This document shows, piece by piece, positions 1 through 8,212 of a stretch of 10,290 bases of DNA. The stretch lies in contig CAXTCK010000124.1 in assembly GCA_964242425.1 (NCBI GenBank), positions 1-10,290 of the forward strand. Direction: 5' to 3'. The notes below the pieces were generated by a model. The model was not told the origin of the DNA, searched no databases, and was given only the letters and a program-made list of their open reading frames with translations. Every line of letters starts with the position of its first letter. The first letter of the stretch is position 1. This stretch comes from Lichenicola sp964242425 (GTDB lineage: Bacteria > Pseudomonadota > Alphaproteobacteria > Acetobacterales > Acetobacteraceae). The translations under genes and the position numbers were made by a program.

Positions 1-1349
1 TCACCGATTTCGGCATCCTGTCGCTGCAGAAGGAGATCGGCAACCTCGACGTCGTGACATCGGCCTTCACCCGCTACAGCAGCCTGTACTACACGCCTGA
101 TCCGGTGGGCGACCTCCTGTTCGACGGCGTGTCCCAGACCGCGGCGCGCTCGGTGCTGTCCACCGGCACCCAGACCGATGCCAGCTGGCACGTGAGCGAC
201 ACCCACACGATCCGTGCCGGCTACCAGATCATCGGTGAACGGTTAGCTTCCAGTACTACCTCGCAGGTGCTGCCGGCGGTGGGCAGCGATGCGGACAACA
301 CCAATGGAGCCGGCCTCGCCTCGACGATCCAGCCGGATGGCGGCAGTGTCGGCGGCGCCGTGTCGACCATGCCGCTCACGATCCAGGACGGCCAGGGCAA
401 GACCGGAGGGCTCTACGGCGTCTATGTGCAGGACGAGTGGCACATCCTGCCGCATGTCACGGTGAACTACGGCGCCCGGTTCGACTTGGTGGACGAGTAC
501 ACCCACGAGAACCAGTTCAGCCCGCGGATCAACGTGGTGTGGCAGCCGACGCGGACCACGACGCTTCACGCCGGCTACTCGCGCTACTTCGTGCCGCCGC
601 CGTTCGAGCTGGTCAGCGGCCGGGACGTGGCACTGTTCAACAACACGTCGGCCGCAGCCGAGGTGACGCAGGACGACACCGTCAAGGCCGAGCGCGACAA
701 CTACTACGACGCCGGGATCACGCAGGTGCTGCTGCCCGGGCTGCAGGCGAGCTTCGACGCCTACTACAAGGAGGCGCAGAACCTGATCGACGAAGGACAG
801 TTCGGTGCGCCGATCATCCTGTCCGCCTTCAACTACGCCCATGGCGACGACCAGGGCTACGAGCTCGGCCTCACCTACGACCGGGGACCGCTTTCGCTTT
901 ATGCCAACGTCGCCCGGTCGCGCGCGGTCGGCAAGAACATCGTTTCGTCGCAGTTCGACTTCTCCGCTGACGACCTGTCCTATATCTCCAAGCACTTCAT
1001 CTACCTGGACCACAACCAGACCTATACCGGGTCCGGCGGGGCGGCCTACACGCTGTTCCGCAAGACCGGCTACCCGGCACGGCTGTCCGCCGACCTCATC
1101 GTCGGCAGCGGCCTGCGCGCCGACGGCGACATTCCCAACGGCAGGGCGCTGCCGGGCTACGCCACGGTGAACCTGGCTGCGGTGCAGACGATCAAGACCG
1201 GACCACTTCGGAGCACGCAGCTTCGCCTCGACGTGATCAACCTTCTGGACCGCGTCTACGAGATACGCGACGGAACCGGCGTCGGCGTCGGCGCGCCGCA
1301 GTTCGGCCTGCGCCGCACCATCCTGGTCGGGATCGCCGAACGGTTCTGA
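1..1349 (+). CDS. TonB-dependent outer-membrane receptor, C-terminal part (5' end outside window)
   Basis: The frame is open from base 3 and ends in TGA at 1347-1349, giving 448 visible residues; a GTG at 54 lies inside the frame and is not a credible start because the protein already reads well before it. What is visible is the beta-barrel: alternating aromatic and polar strands such as YGVYVQDEWHI, VTVNYGARFDLV and LHAGYSRYFVPPPFE, followed by the TonB-receptor C-terminal pattern (TTLHAGYSRYF, then LRLDVINLLDRVYEIRDGTG, then a final strand ending in Phe). The terminal Phe is the usual outer-membrane assembly signal. The N-terminal plug domain and TonB box lie upstream of the window, so the substrate cannot be read here. 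Proteins of this family import iron chelates, cobalamin, sugars or peptides using TonB-ExbBD energy. No Cys-rich or substrate-specific motif is visible. Family call is firm; substrate is unknown. Confidence 0.93.
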   Translation, partial: TDFGILSLQKEIGNLDVVTSAFTRYSSLYYTPDPVGDLLFDGVSQTAARSVLSTGTQTDASWHVSDTHTIRAGYQIIGERLASSTTSQVLPAVGSDADNTNGAGLASTIQPDGGSVGGAVSTMPLTIQDGQGKTGGLYGVYVQDEWHILPHVTVNYGARFDLVDEYTHENQFSPRINVVWQPTRTTTLHAGYSRYFVPPPFELVSGRDVALFNNTSAAAEVTQDDTVKAERDNYYDAGITQVLLPGLQASFDAYYKEAQNLIDEGQFGAPIILSAFNYAHGDDQGYELGLTYDRGPLSLYANVARSRAVGKNIVSSQFDFSADDLSYISKHFIYLDHNQTYTGSGGAAYTLFRKTGYPARLSADLIVGSGLRADGDIPNGRALPGYATVNLAAVQTIKTGPLRSTQLRLDVINLLDRVYEIRDGTGVGVGAPQFGLRRTILVGIAERF

Positions 1350-1545
1350 ACCGGCTTTCCCGGAGATCGATCGCCGCGTCGAAACGGTTGAGCACGGTCC
1401 GGCGCTTGGTCGCTCGCGTATCGCCCGCGCCGGCAGGCATCGGGAATGCTGCCTTCCGCCTCGGGGTGCCGGTCCCGGCCCGACGTTCGGCAACTGCTTC
1501 AGGTGCGGATCCGATGCCGTGGCCGGAACAAGTGGAAGACAAGGG

Positions 1546-1890
1546 ATGATGAAGCAAGACGATCAGGCACTGCTTGATGGCGCCATCAGGTGGCTCGCGA
1601 TCAGGCAGGCCGAGTGGCGCCTTCGTTTGGCGGAGGCGCCGCGAGGCAGAAGGCATGACATCTGCGTCGAGCAGATGAGAACCATCGACGAGATCCGTGA
1701 CGGTCTCCTCGGCAGGAACGGCGCGACTCCGGAACGCCGGATGGCGGCGGCTCGGAAGCTGCTGGATGACCGAGCGGAAACCAAGGCCGGCAGAACCCTG
1801 AGGCGGGTAGTCGTCGCGCACGCACTGGAAGCATGGAGCGGCTGCGCTCGGAACGCCCGACTGCGGCAGCCGCCTGTTGCGCCGTCTTGA
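1546..1890 (+). CDS. Hypothetical small charged helical protein
   Basis: This frame encodes about 114 residues from tandem ATG codons at 1546 and 1549 (MMKQDDQALLDGAIRWLAIR...) and stops at 1888-1890. A purine-rich stretch, GGAAG at 1534-1538 plus AAGGG at 1541-1545, sits just upstream and favours the second ATG; a GTG at 1519 would add nine residues but has less support. The protein is rich in Arg, Glu and Leu with heptad-like spacing, no membrane segment, no signal peptide and only two Cys, so a soluble helical protein is likely. Codon use is compatible with coding, with mainly G or C in third positions, although several AGA and AGG codons occur. It follows the TonB receptor by 196 bases on the same strand. 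I do not recognise a family and assign no function. The competing minus-strand frames here look like shadows. Confidence 0.5.
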   Translation: MMKQDDQALLDGAIRWLAIRQAEWRLRLAEAPRGRRHDICVEQMRTIDEIRDGLLGRNGATPERRMAAARKLLDDRAETKAGRTLRRVVVAHALEAWSGCARNARLRQPPVAPS

Positions 1891-1929
1891 CGCAGGAAGC
1901 GTTGCTCCCGGGCGATCCCGCGTCGGCGT

Positions 1930-2727
1930 CTACAGATCCAGGCTCTGGGGCAGGATGACAATGTTCCGGATCGTGATGTTTCTCGGCCGGGTGAGCATGA
2001 ACATCACGGCCGCCGCCATCTCCTTCGGCTCCATCAGACTTCCATCCATCAGCGCGTCGTCCAGCTTCTTTTTCAGCCAGTCACTCAGCAGCGCCGTCAC
2101 GACCGGGCCGGACGCGACGACGCCCACGCGTATGCCATGCTTCATGACCTGCCGCCTGAGCGTGTGGACGAACGCCTGCACCGCATGCTTGGAGGCCGTG
2201 TAGATCGGCCCTCAGACGACCGGAATGAGCCCGGCCACCGAGCTCGTGACGATGATGTCGCCGGTCTTGCGCTCCACCCTGTGCGGCAGCACCGCGTGGA
2301 TGGAGCGGAACACCGCGTTGACGTTCAGGTTCAGCATGCGGTCCCAGCTGTTGGAATCGCCGTCGACCACCTTCCCGCCCACATAGGCGCCGGCATTGGC
2401 GTGGAAGATGTCCAGGTGGCCGGTCTTCTGCAGGATCTGCGCGGTCATGCCGGTGACGCTGGCGGAATCCGTCAGGTTGATCACCAGCGGGATCGCGTCG
2501 GGTCCGAGTTCCGAGCGGAGGGTCTCCAGGGTCGCCTCAGCGCGGTCGATGAGCACGACGCGGGCGCCGGCGGCAGACCGGGCGGCAACGGTTGCGACGG
2601 TCGGGATGAGCAGGAGGCGCGTGACGCGCTGGCGCCGACGCCGGCCACGGACGGGGACGCGGCCGGAGCCTGGAACGATGGAGGGCGGTCGGGTGACGGC
2701 GCCGCAACCGTTGCTGCCGTTCGACAT
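1930..2727 (-). pseudogene. Ribitol 2-dehydrogenase-like short-chain dehydrogenase, disrupted
   Basis: Reading right to left, the protein matches Klebsiella-type ribitol dehydrogenase (RbtD) as I remember it: VVLIDRAE, LDIFHANAGAYVGGKV, WDRMLNLNVNAVFRS, VLPHRVERKTGDIIVTSSVAG, IYTASKHAVQAFVHTLRRQ, GPVVTALL, GSLMEPKE and a C-terminus ITIRNIVILPQSLDL before TAG at 1930-1932. Family members oxidise ribitol to D-ribulose with NAD. Two lesions are visible. An in-frame TGA at 2212-2214 falls where the family has Trp (VV-W-EPxYTASK), so a product stopping there lacks the catalytic Tyr and Lys. The N-terminal TGxxxGIG cofactor loop is absent in the main frame; a loop-like VAGVGASASRA is readable in another frame after about 2650, suggesting a frameshift, and the segment is about 24 bases longer than expected. 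A conserved PGP also reads SGP. ATG at 2727 is the likely old start. Confidence 0.85.
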
Positions 2728-2909
2728 GGCGTGCATCCGGAAGCGGTGAAACGTCGCGCGGCCGGGCGTTGCTTCGTGTTGCCGCCCTGACGCCGGCCAC
2801 CTGGCGATCCTTTGCCTGGTCGGGACGCGGGAGGCGGACAAAGTCCCGCTCGACAAGCCGCGCGATCCTGGGCATGTGGGCGCCGCAACGAGCGGGATCG
2901 CGCGGTCAC

Positions 2910-5051
2910 ATGATGAAGTCGACGACACGGCATGGACTGGCTGTTCTGCTTCTCGCCGCGTCCGGCCTGACGGGTGCCGCGCGCGCCGACGAGGGCATGT
3001 GGACGCTCGACAACCTGCCGAAGCAGGCGATGCAGCAGCGCTACGGCTTCACGCCGGATGGGCAATGGATCGACCGGGTCATGCACGCCTCGCTGCGCAT
3101 GGCCTCCGGTTGCTCGGCCTCGTTCGTGTCGCCGGATGGCCTGGTGATGACCAACCATCATTGCGTTGCCAGCTGCCTCGGCGACCTGCAGAAGGCCGGG
3201 CAGAACTACGTCCGCGACGGCTTCGCGGCGTCGCGCGCCGGCGCGGAGCCGCACTGCCCGGGCATGGAGCTCGACCAGCTGCAGCAGATCACGGACGTGA
3301 CCGCGCGCATCGACGACGCGACCAGGAACAAGTCGGGTGCCGACTTCATCTCGGCCGAGCATGCGGCGGAAAGCACGATCGAGAAGGAATGCGGCTCGGG
3401 CGACCCCAGGACCATCCGCTGCGACGTGATCGCGCTGTATCACGGCGGCCGCTACGACCTTTACAAGTACCGCCGCTACGACGACGTGCGCCTCGCCTTC
3501 GCGCCGGAAGACGCGATCGCCAACTTCGGCGGCGATCCGGACAACTTCAACTATCCCCGCTACGACCTCGACGTGTCGTTCGTGCGCGCCTACGTGGACG
3601 ACCACCCGGCACACACCGACTACTTCCCCTTCGATCCGGCCGGCCCCAAGGCGGGCGAGCTGGTGTTCACCTCCGGCAATCCCGGCAGCACCTCGCGCAA
3701 CGAGACCGCCGACCAGCTCGAGTTCCTTCACGACGTCGAGCTGCCGCTGATCTACGGCTTCTATGAAAGCTTCGACGGCGCGATGTCCCAGTTCGCGTCC
3801 GAAACGCCGCAGCGCGCGAAGGAAGCCGGGAACACGGTCTTCTTTACCGAGAACTCGCTCAAGGTGTTCACCGGCTGGCTCCACGCGTTCGGCGATCCGG
3901 CCCTGATGGCGAGGAAGCGGGGCGAGGACGCGGCGCTGCTGGACTGGATCAACGCCGACCCGTCGCGCAAGCAGAGCTATGGCGACCCGTTCGCCACCAT
4001 CAAGGCGACGCTGCCGCACGAGCAGGCGCTCTACCCGCGCTACACCATGCTGGAAGGGCAACGGCGCGCACTCGGCTTCAGCTCCGACACCTTCAGCATC
4101 GCCCGCACCCTGGTCCGCGCCGCGGCGGAGCGGACCAAGCCGGATGCCGATCGCCTGCCCGCCTTCCGCGACGCCAACCTGCCGGCGCTCAAGGCGCAGC
4201 TGTTCTCGTCCCGCCCGATCTATCCCGACCTGGAACAAGCCGAGCTCGCGTTCTCGCTGACCAAGCTGCGCCAGATCCTCGGCGCCGACGACGAGGCGGT
4301 ACATCTCGTGCTGGGACGGTCCTCGCCGGACCAGCTGGCGCAGCGCCTGGTATCCGGCACCAGGCTCGCCGACCTCGCCGTGCGCCACCGCCTTTGGGAC
4401 GGCGGGCAGGACGCGGTCGCGGCCTCGACCGACCCGATGATCCGCTTCGCCGTCGCGGTCGATCCGGCCTCGCGCGCGGTGCTGAAGCAGTGGCAGGACC
4501 AGGTCGAGGCGCCGCAGCGCCAGCAGACCGAGCTGATCGCCAAGGCGCGCTTCGCCAGGGACGGCAACGCGCTTTATCCCGATGCGACCTTCAGCGAGCG
4601 CCTGTCCTACGGCAAGGTCGACGGCTGGACGCAGGATGGCCGCACGATCCCGCCCTTCACCGACTTCGCCGGCCTCTACGATCGCGCCACCGGGGCGGCG
4701 CCGTTCGCCTTGCCCAAGTCGTGGCTCGACGCGAGGTCGCACCTCGATCCCGGCACCCACTACGACTTCGTCAGCACCAACGACATCACGGGCGGCAACT
4801 CGGGCAGCCCGATGATCGACCGGAATGCGCACGTGATCGGCGTCGCCTTTGACGGCAACCAGCCCTCGATCGCCGGCGACTTCATCTACGACCCGTCGCA
4901 GAACCGCACCGTGGGCGTGGACACCGCTTCCATGGTGGCCGCCCTTCGCGCCGTTTATCGGCTCGACTGGCTCGCCGACGAGCTGGTGGGCAAGGGTGCC
5001 GGCACGAACGCCAAGGCAGAGGCCAAGGTGGGCACGAGCGCGGCGCAGTAG
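2910..5051 (+). CDS. S46 family dipeptidyl-peptidase (DPP7/DAP BII-like), exported
   Basis: A serine exopeptidase of clan PA that removes dipeptides from free N-termini of oligopeptides, acting in the periplasm. Starting at ATG 2910 (or the adjacent ATG 2913) the product is 713 residues, the usual family length, and opens with a signal peptide: basic MMKSTTRHG, hydrophobic LAVLLLAASGL, cleavage after ARA at residue 26. An earlier in-frame ATG at 2769 adds an Arg-rich, non-signal stretch and is rejected. Triad residues by family alignment from memory are His84 in TNHHC, Asp221 in YDLDVSF and Ser631 in TGGNSGSP. Gly649 lies 18 residues after the Ser, in FDGN; known DPP7/DAP BII enzymes have Gly and DPP11 has Arg at this place, so hydrophobic rather than acidic P1 preference is inferred. 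The Trp usually following FDGN is Gln here. It is divergent from the broken rbtD-like gene and convergent with 5118. Confidence 0.94.
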   Translation: MMKSTTRHGLAVLLLAASGLTGAARADEGMWTLDNLPKQAMQQRYGFTPDGQWIDRVMHASLRMASGCSASFVSPDGLVMTNHHCVASCLGDLQKAGQNYVRDGFAASRAGAEPHCPGMELDQLQQITDVTARIDDATRNKSGADFISAEHAAESTIEKECGSGDPRTIRCDVIALYHGGRYDLYKYRRYDDVRLAFAPEDAIANFGGDPDNFNYPRYDLDVSFVRAYVDDHPAHTDYFPFDPAGPKAGELVFTSGNPGSTSRNETADQLEFLHDVELPLIYGFYESFDGAMSQFASETPQRAKEAGNTVFFTENSLKVFTGWLHAFGDPALMARKRGEDAALLDWINADPSRKQSYGDPFATIKATLPHEQALYPRYTMLEGQRRALGFSSDTFSIARTLVRAAAERTKPDADRLPAFRDANLPALKAQLFSSRPIYPDLEQAELAFSLTKLRQILGADDEAVHLVLGRSSPDQLAQRLVSGTRLADLAVRHRLWDGGQDAVAASTDPMIRFAVAVDPASRAVLKQWQDQVEAPQRQQTELIAKARFARDGNALYPDATFSERLSYGKVDGWTQDGRTIPPFTDFAGLYDRATGAAPFALPKSWLDARSHLDPGTHYDFVSTNDITGGNSGSPMIDRNAHVIGVAFDGNQPSIAGDFIYDPSQNRTVGVDTASMVAALRAVYRLDWLADELVGKGAGTNAKAEAKVGTSAAQ

Positions 5052-5117
5052 GGGAGATCAGGACGGGCCGGCAAGAAACAACGGGGCGCGCCGGCTCGGA
5101 TCAGGCCCGGTCAAGAC

Positions 5118-5546
5118 TTAGGATGGTTGCCGGTCAAGCCATGCAAGGCCGGGACGCAGGTCCACCTGGTGCGCGTCCGCCCAGGACGCCGCCTCGTCCC
5201 GGGTCATGATCCCGCGCCCGATCCGGTCCAGTGCCCACAGGTTGGCCGAGCGCAATCCCGACGCGCAATGGGCGTGCACCGGCCCGTCGGTTCCCGCCAG
5301 GACGGCACCAAAACGCTCGACGTCGTCGCGTTCCAGGGTGGCGAACGTGACCGGGAGGTGGTGGTAGGTGAGTCCCGCCAGGGCGGCCGCACCCGCAGCC
5401 TCCGAGGCGGTCGGCTGACCCGGCGCCTCGCCATCGGGACGGTTGTTGATCACCAGCCTGACGCCGTGCTGGGCCAGCGCCTCGAAGTCGTCCAGGCCGA
5501 GCTGGCCGGACACGGTCAGGCCGTCCGCGAGAGCCTTCCGGTACAT
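5118..5546 (-). CDS. DUF442 / TIGR01244-type rhodanese- or phosphatase-like protein
   Basis: A 142-residue single-domain cytoplasmic protein of the family related to the N-terminal part of beta-lactamase hydrolase-like proteins (PF04273, TIGR01244). The start MYRKALADGLTVSGQL at 5546 matches the family N-terminus; a longer frame from 5606 would overlap the upstream gene by 26 bases and adds a non-conserved leader. Visible hallmarks are VINNRPDGE at residues 33-40 and the active-site loop HCASGLRS with Cys94 and Arg99. The Cys-x4-Arg spacing resembles a rhodanese loop more than the Cys-x5-Arg of classical tyrosine phosphatases; most relatives have CRSGTR, so the loop is slightly divergent (Ala for the first Arg, Leu for Thr). 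It starts 34 bases after the GH31 stop on the same strand, so co-transcription is likely. Sulfur transfer or phosphatase activity cannot be decided from sequence. Confidence 0.88.
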   Translation of the reverse strand: MYRKALADGLTVSGQLGLDDFEALAQHGVRLVINNRPDGEAPGQPTASEAAGAAALAGLTYHHLPVTFATLERDDVERFGAVLAGTDGPVHAHCASGLRSANLWALDRIGRGIMTRDEAASWADAHQVDLRPGLAWLDRQPS

Positions 5547-5580
5547 CCCCACCCATCCCGTTTCCAGTGTCTGGCCGGGA

Positions 5581-8157
5581 CTATCCCGCGTCGCGCGCGG
5601 TTGCAATGCGCGGCAGCAGGATCCCGTCTGCCAGCCGCGCCGGCGTCGCCAGGACGGTTGCGGTGCGGGCGACCGGATCGGGATGCCAGTCCGGATCGTC
5701 CGCCGCGTCGACGTCGTGCACCACGACCTCGGCCGCCTGCCACCAGGGCCGGAACGAGCCGGTGCGCCCGGCCTCGCGGATCACGAGCCCTGCAACGGTC
5801 TCGTCGCACCGGTAGCGGCAGCGCAGGAAGCCGCCGTCGCGATAGGCGAAGCTGGTGCCGTCATCGGCGTAGAGCGTGCCGCGGCAGTCGGGGCCCGGGT
5901 AGACGTGCAGCTGCAGCGGCCCGTCCGGCACCTGTGCCGTGTCCTGCACCAGCGGCTGGCGCGGGATGATCGCGCCGGCACGCACGAACACCGGCAGCAC
6001 CTCCAGCGCGGGCGAGACCGACAGCAGCCGCAGGTCCGGACCGGGAGCATCGGCCTCGCGTCGCGGCCTTGCCCTGCCCTCCACGGTGATCACCGCGTCC
6101 TGCGCTTGCCTGACGCGCAGGCCGGTCCAGTAGTCGTACCAGTCGCCCGGCGGCAGCAGCACGGGGTATGGCGACGACTGCTCCCCGTGCGGCGGTGGCG
6201 CCACCAGCAGGTCCGGGCCCCACATGAACTGGGTCGGCGCCGCGTGGTCCAGCGTCCACCGCCCGCCGGCTTCGGGGAACTCGAGGAACATCGGCCGCAT
6301 CATCGGGATGCCGTCGCGGGCGGCCTCCTCCGCCACCGTGTAGATGTAGGGCAGCAGCCGGTAGCGTTCCTCGATCGCGGTTCTGCGGATTGCCTCGTGC
6401 CGGCGCCCGTGCACCCAGGGCTCCTGCGGCGGCGTGTTCTTGTCGGTGTGGTTCCGGCTGATGGGGTTGAACATGCCGAGCTGCAGCCAGCGGGTCAGCA
6501 GCTCGGGCGACGGCGTACCGACGAAGCCGCCCAGGTCGACGCCGCAGAACGGCATCCCGGACAGGCCGAGGCCGAGCAGCATCGGCGTGCTCAAGCGCAG
6601 ATGGGCCCAGGTCGAGGAGTTGTCCCCGGTCCAGGTGACGGCGTAGCGCTGCGTGCCGGCGTAGGCGGCGCGCGTCATCACGAACGGGCGCCGGTCCGGG
6701 CGCAGCCGGAGCAGCCCGTCATGCGTGGCGCCGACGTTGAGCATGCCGTACACGTTGTGGATCTCGGCCTGGGTCGCCACGCGCGGCGCGAAGCCGGGCT
6801 CGTCGATGCGGCTTTCGACGTCGAGCGGGATGGTCCGGGTGGGCGTGTCGAACACCGAGGGCTCGTTCATGTCGTTCCAGAACCCGGCCGCGCCCGCCTC
6901 GCAGAACGCCCGGTGCAGTTCACCCCACCAGGTGCGAGCGCCGGCGCGGGTGAAGTCCGGGAAGGCGCACGGTCCTGGCCATACCGGGCCGATATAAAGG
7001 CTGCCGTCCCGGTTGTGCAGGAAGTGGTCGCCGGCCCGGCCGTCGTTGAAGGGCGCGTAGGTCCCGTCCGGCTGCACCGGCACGTGCATGTCGGCGATCA
7101 GCACGGTGTGGAACTGCTGCCCGCGCAGCCCGGCCAGCAGCCCGGGCAGGTCGGGAAACGCCTCGGGATCGGTGGTGAACGGCTGGTTGCGGTCCTGGTA
7201 GTCGATGTCGAGCCACAGCACGTCGGCCGGTATGCGCTTGCGACGGAAGGTCGTGGCGACGGTGCGCAGCGCGTCGGCGCTCATGTAGCTGTAGCGCGAC
7301 TGCTGGTAGCCGAACGCCCAGGCGGGCGGCAGGGGCGCGTGGCCGGTGAGGGAAGCGTAGCGGCGAAGCACGTCCTTCGCGGTCGGGCCGTTCAGCACCA
7401 CGTAGTCGAGCGGGCCGCCTGCGGCCTCGAAGCGGAGCTCGTTCTCCCGCGTGTGGCCGACGTCGAAGCTGGTGCGCCAGGTGTTGTTCAGCAGCAGCCC
7501 GTGGGCGTTGCTGCCGCGCAGGCCGAGCAGGAACGGGATTGCCTTGTAGAGCGGGTCGCTGCCGTTCTCGAAGCCGTAGGCGTCGGTGTTCCACAAGGTG
7601 AAGCTGCCGCGGCGCCGGTCGATCGGGGCGGCCCGGTCGCCCAGGCCGAACACGTGCTCGTCCGCGTGCAGATGCCTGCGCACGGTGAAGCCGTCGCCTG
7701 CGAATGACGGGCCTGCGAATGACGGGCCCGCGAAGGAGGGGCCGGTGCCGGGCACGTCGGTCGAGACGATGCGCCCGTCCGTGGTGCGGATCGTCACCGC
7801 GCCGCAGTGCCGGTCGACCCGCACGCGAAGCGAGGCGGTGTCGAAGCCGACCACCCGGCCGCGACGCACCGGCACCACGGGCACCCGCGCCGTGCGCGCG
7901 TCCGGCAGCATCGACCAGGACGCGTCTTCCGGCAGGGTTCCGGTGGCGGAGGCGCGTACCCGGATCACGTCGTGGTCGAGTGCCGCGACGTGAAGCAGCC
8001 CGCGCCGCAGCCGGAGGGTCATGCCGCCATGCTCGAACGTGCATCGGCGCGTGGCCGCCCGGACCACCCCGGCTGCCAGAAAGGTTGCCGCCGCCCCGGA
8101 CGCGAGCGGAACGCGGTGGCGCGATGCCAGCCGGGCGAGAATGGTGGATCTGCTCAA
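5581..8157 (-). CDS. Glycoside hydrolase family 31 alpha-glucosidase, probably exported
   Basis: A retaining alpha-glucosidase that releases glucose from the non-reducing ends of alpha-glucosides. With the TTG start at 8157 it has 858 residues. Family motifs in order: WLDIDY, GFWNDMNEPSVF with the nucleophile Asp429, TWTGDNSSTW with the acid/base Asp512, GMPFCGVDLGGF, and RNHTDKNTPPQEPW. The C-terminal beta domain has VLLPPGDWYDYWTG and FVRAGAIIPRQP. The usual DPxI after the LxWLDIDY strand reads DMHV. The N-terminus has four Arg, then VPLASGAAATFLAAG and VRA, a plausible signal peptide with cleavage near residue 34. I prefer TTG 8157 because GGAG lies 7 bases upstream. The in-frame ATG at 8367 gives 928 residues, but its leader is low-complexity and overlaps another likely gene. 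A three-unit SFAGP repeat lies at residues 141-155. Exact specificity (glucose versus xylose) is not proven. Confidence 0.92.
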   Translation of the reverse strand: MSRSTILARLASRHRVPLASGAAATFLAAGVVRAATRRCTFEHGGMTLRLRRGLLHVAALDHDVIRVRASATGTLPEDASWSMLPDARTARVPVVPVRRGRVVGFDTASLRVRVDRHCGAVTIRTTDGRIVSTDVPGTGPSFAGPSFAGPSFAGDGFTVRRHLHADEHVFGLGDRAAPIDRRRGSFTLWNTDAYGFENGSDPLYKAIPFLLGLRGSNAHGLLLNNTWRTSFDVGHTRENELRFEAAGGPLDYVVLNGPTAKDVLRRYASLTGHAPLPPAWAFGYQQSRYSYMSADALRTVATTFRRKRIPADVLWLDIDYQDRNQPFTTDPEAFPDLPGLLAGLRGQQFHTVLIADMHVPVQPDGTYAPFNDGRAGDHFLHNRDGSLYIGPVWPGPCAFPDFTRAGARTWWGELHRAFCEAGAAGFWNDMNEPSVFDTPTRTIPLDVESRIDEPGFAPRVATQAEIHNVYGMLNVGATHDGLLRLRPDRRPFVMTRAAYAGTQRYAVTWTGDNSSTWAHLRLSTPMLLGLGLSGMPFCGVDLGGFVGTPSPELLTRWLQLGMFNPISRNHTDKNTPPQEPWVHGRRHEAIRRTAIEERYRLLPYIYTVAEEAARDGIPMMRPMFLEFPEAGGRWTLDHAAPTQFMWGPDLLVAPPPHGEQSSPYPVLLPPGDWYDYWTGLRVRQAQDAVITVEGRARPRREADAPGPDLRLLSVSPALEVLPVFVRAGAIIPRQPLVQDTAQVPDGPLQLHVYPGPDCRGTLYADDGTSFAYRDGGFLRCRYRCDETVAGLVIREAGRTGSFRPWWQAAEVVVHDVDAADDPDWHPDPVARTATVLATPARLADGILLPRIATARDAG
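7697..7741 (-). repeat. Three tandem 15-bp units inside the GH31 gene
   Basis: On the plus strand the unit CCTGCGAATGACGGG occurs at 7697-7711 and again exactly at 7712-7726, followed by a diverged third copy at 7727-7741. The unit is a multiple of three, so it adds SFAGP-type pentapeptides to the N-terminal beta domain of the glucosidase without changing the frame. The two identical copies point to recent slippage expansion. Confidence 0.95.
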
Positions 8158-8161
8158 GCGG

Positions 8162-8169
8162 CTTCTCCC
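8162..8169 (-). promoter_or_regulatory. Shine-Dalgarno that supports the TTG start of the GH31 gene
   Basis: Read on the minus strand the sequence is GGGAGAAG, then CCGC, then TTG at 8157. The GGAG core is separated from the TTG by 7 bases, an ideal spacing. No comparable site precedes the ATG at 8367. This decides my choice of start and leaves 55 bases between it and the stop of the gene at 8213. Confidence 0.6.
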
Positions 8170-8212
8170 GGGAGGTGGCGGCCCCGGCGGCTGGGTGCCG
8201 GCGATGCTTTGG

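Noticed and set aside
1341..1358. Hairpin CGGTT-CTG-AACCG followed by GCTTT after the TonB receptor, as a terminator
   Set aside because: The stem is only five pairs, overlaps the stop codon, and there is no real T run.
243..1493. Long minus-strand open frame opposite the TonB receptor
   Set aside because: It is composed of Arg/Gly/Val-rich string without domain motifs and mirrors the GC-biased codons of the real receptor on the plus strand.
2769..2909. Upstream in-frame ATG for the S46 peptidase at 2769
   Set aside because: It would add 47 Arg/Ser-rich residues before a clear signal peptide, which would then be internal.
2481..4832. Very long (783-codon) minus-strand open frame opposite the S46 peptidase
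   Set aside because: The plus strand has an unmistakable S46 protein with triad and signal peptide; the antisense frame is a typical high-GC shadow.
5052..5117. Bidirectional terminator between the convergent S46 and DUF442 genes
   Set aside because: GCCGGC at 5067-5072 and 5090-5095 and CGGGCC/GGCCCG at 5064-5109 can pair, but the loops are long and no T or A run follows; I cannot support a classical terminator.
5443..7707. Very long (754-codon) plus-strand open frame opposite the GH31 gene
   Set aside because: The minus strand carries all GH31 motifs; the plus frame is Val/Gln/Arg-rich shadow without motifs.
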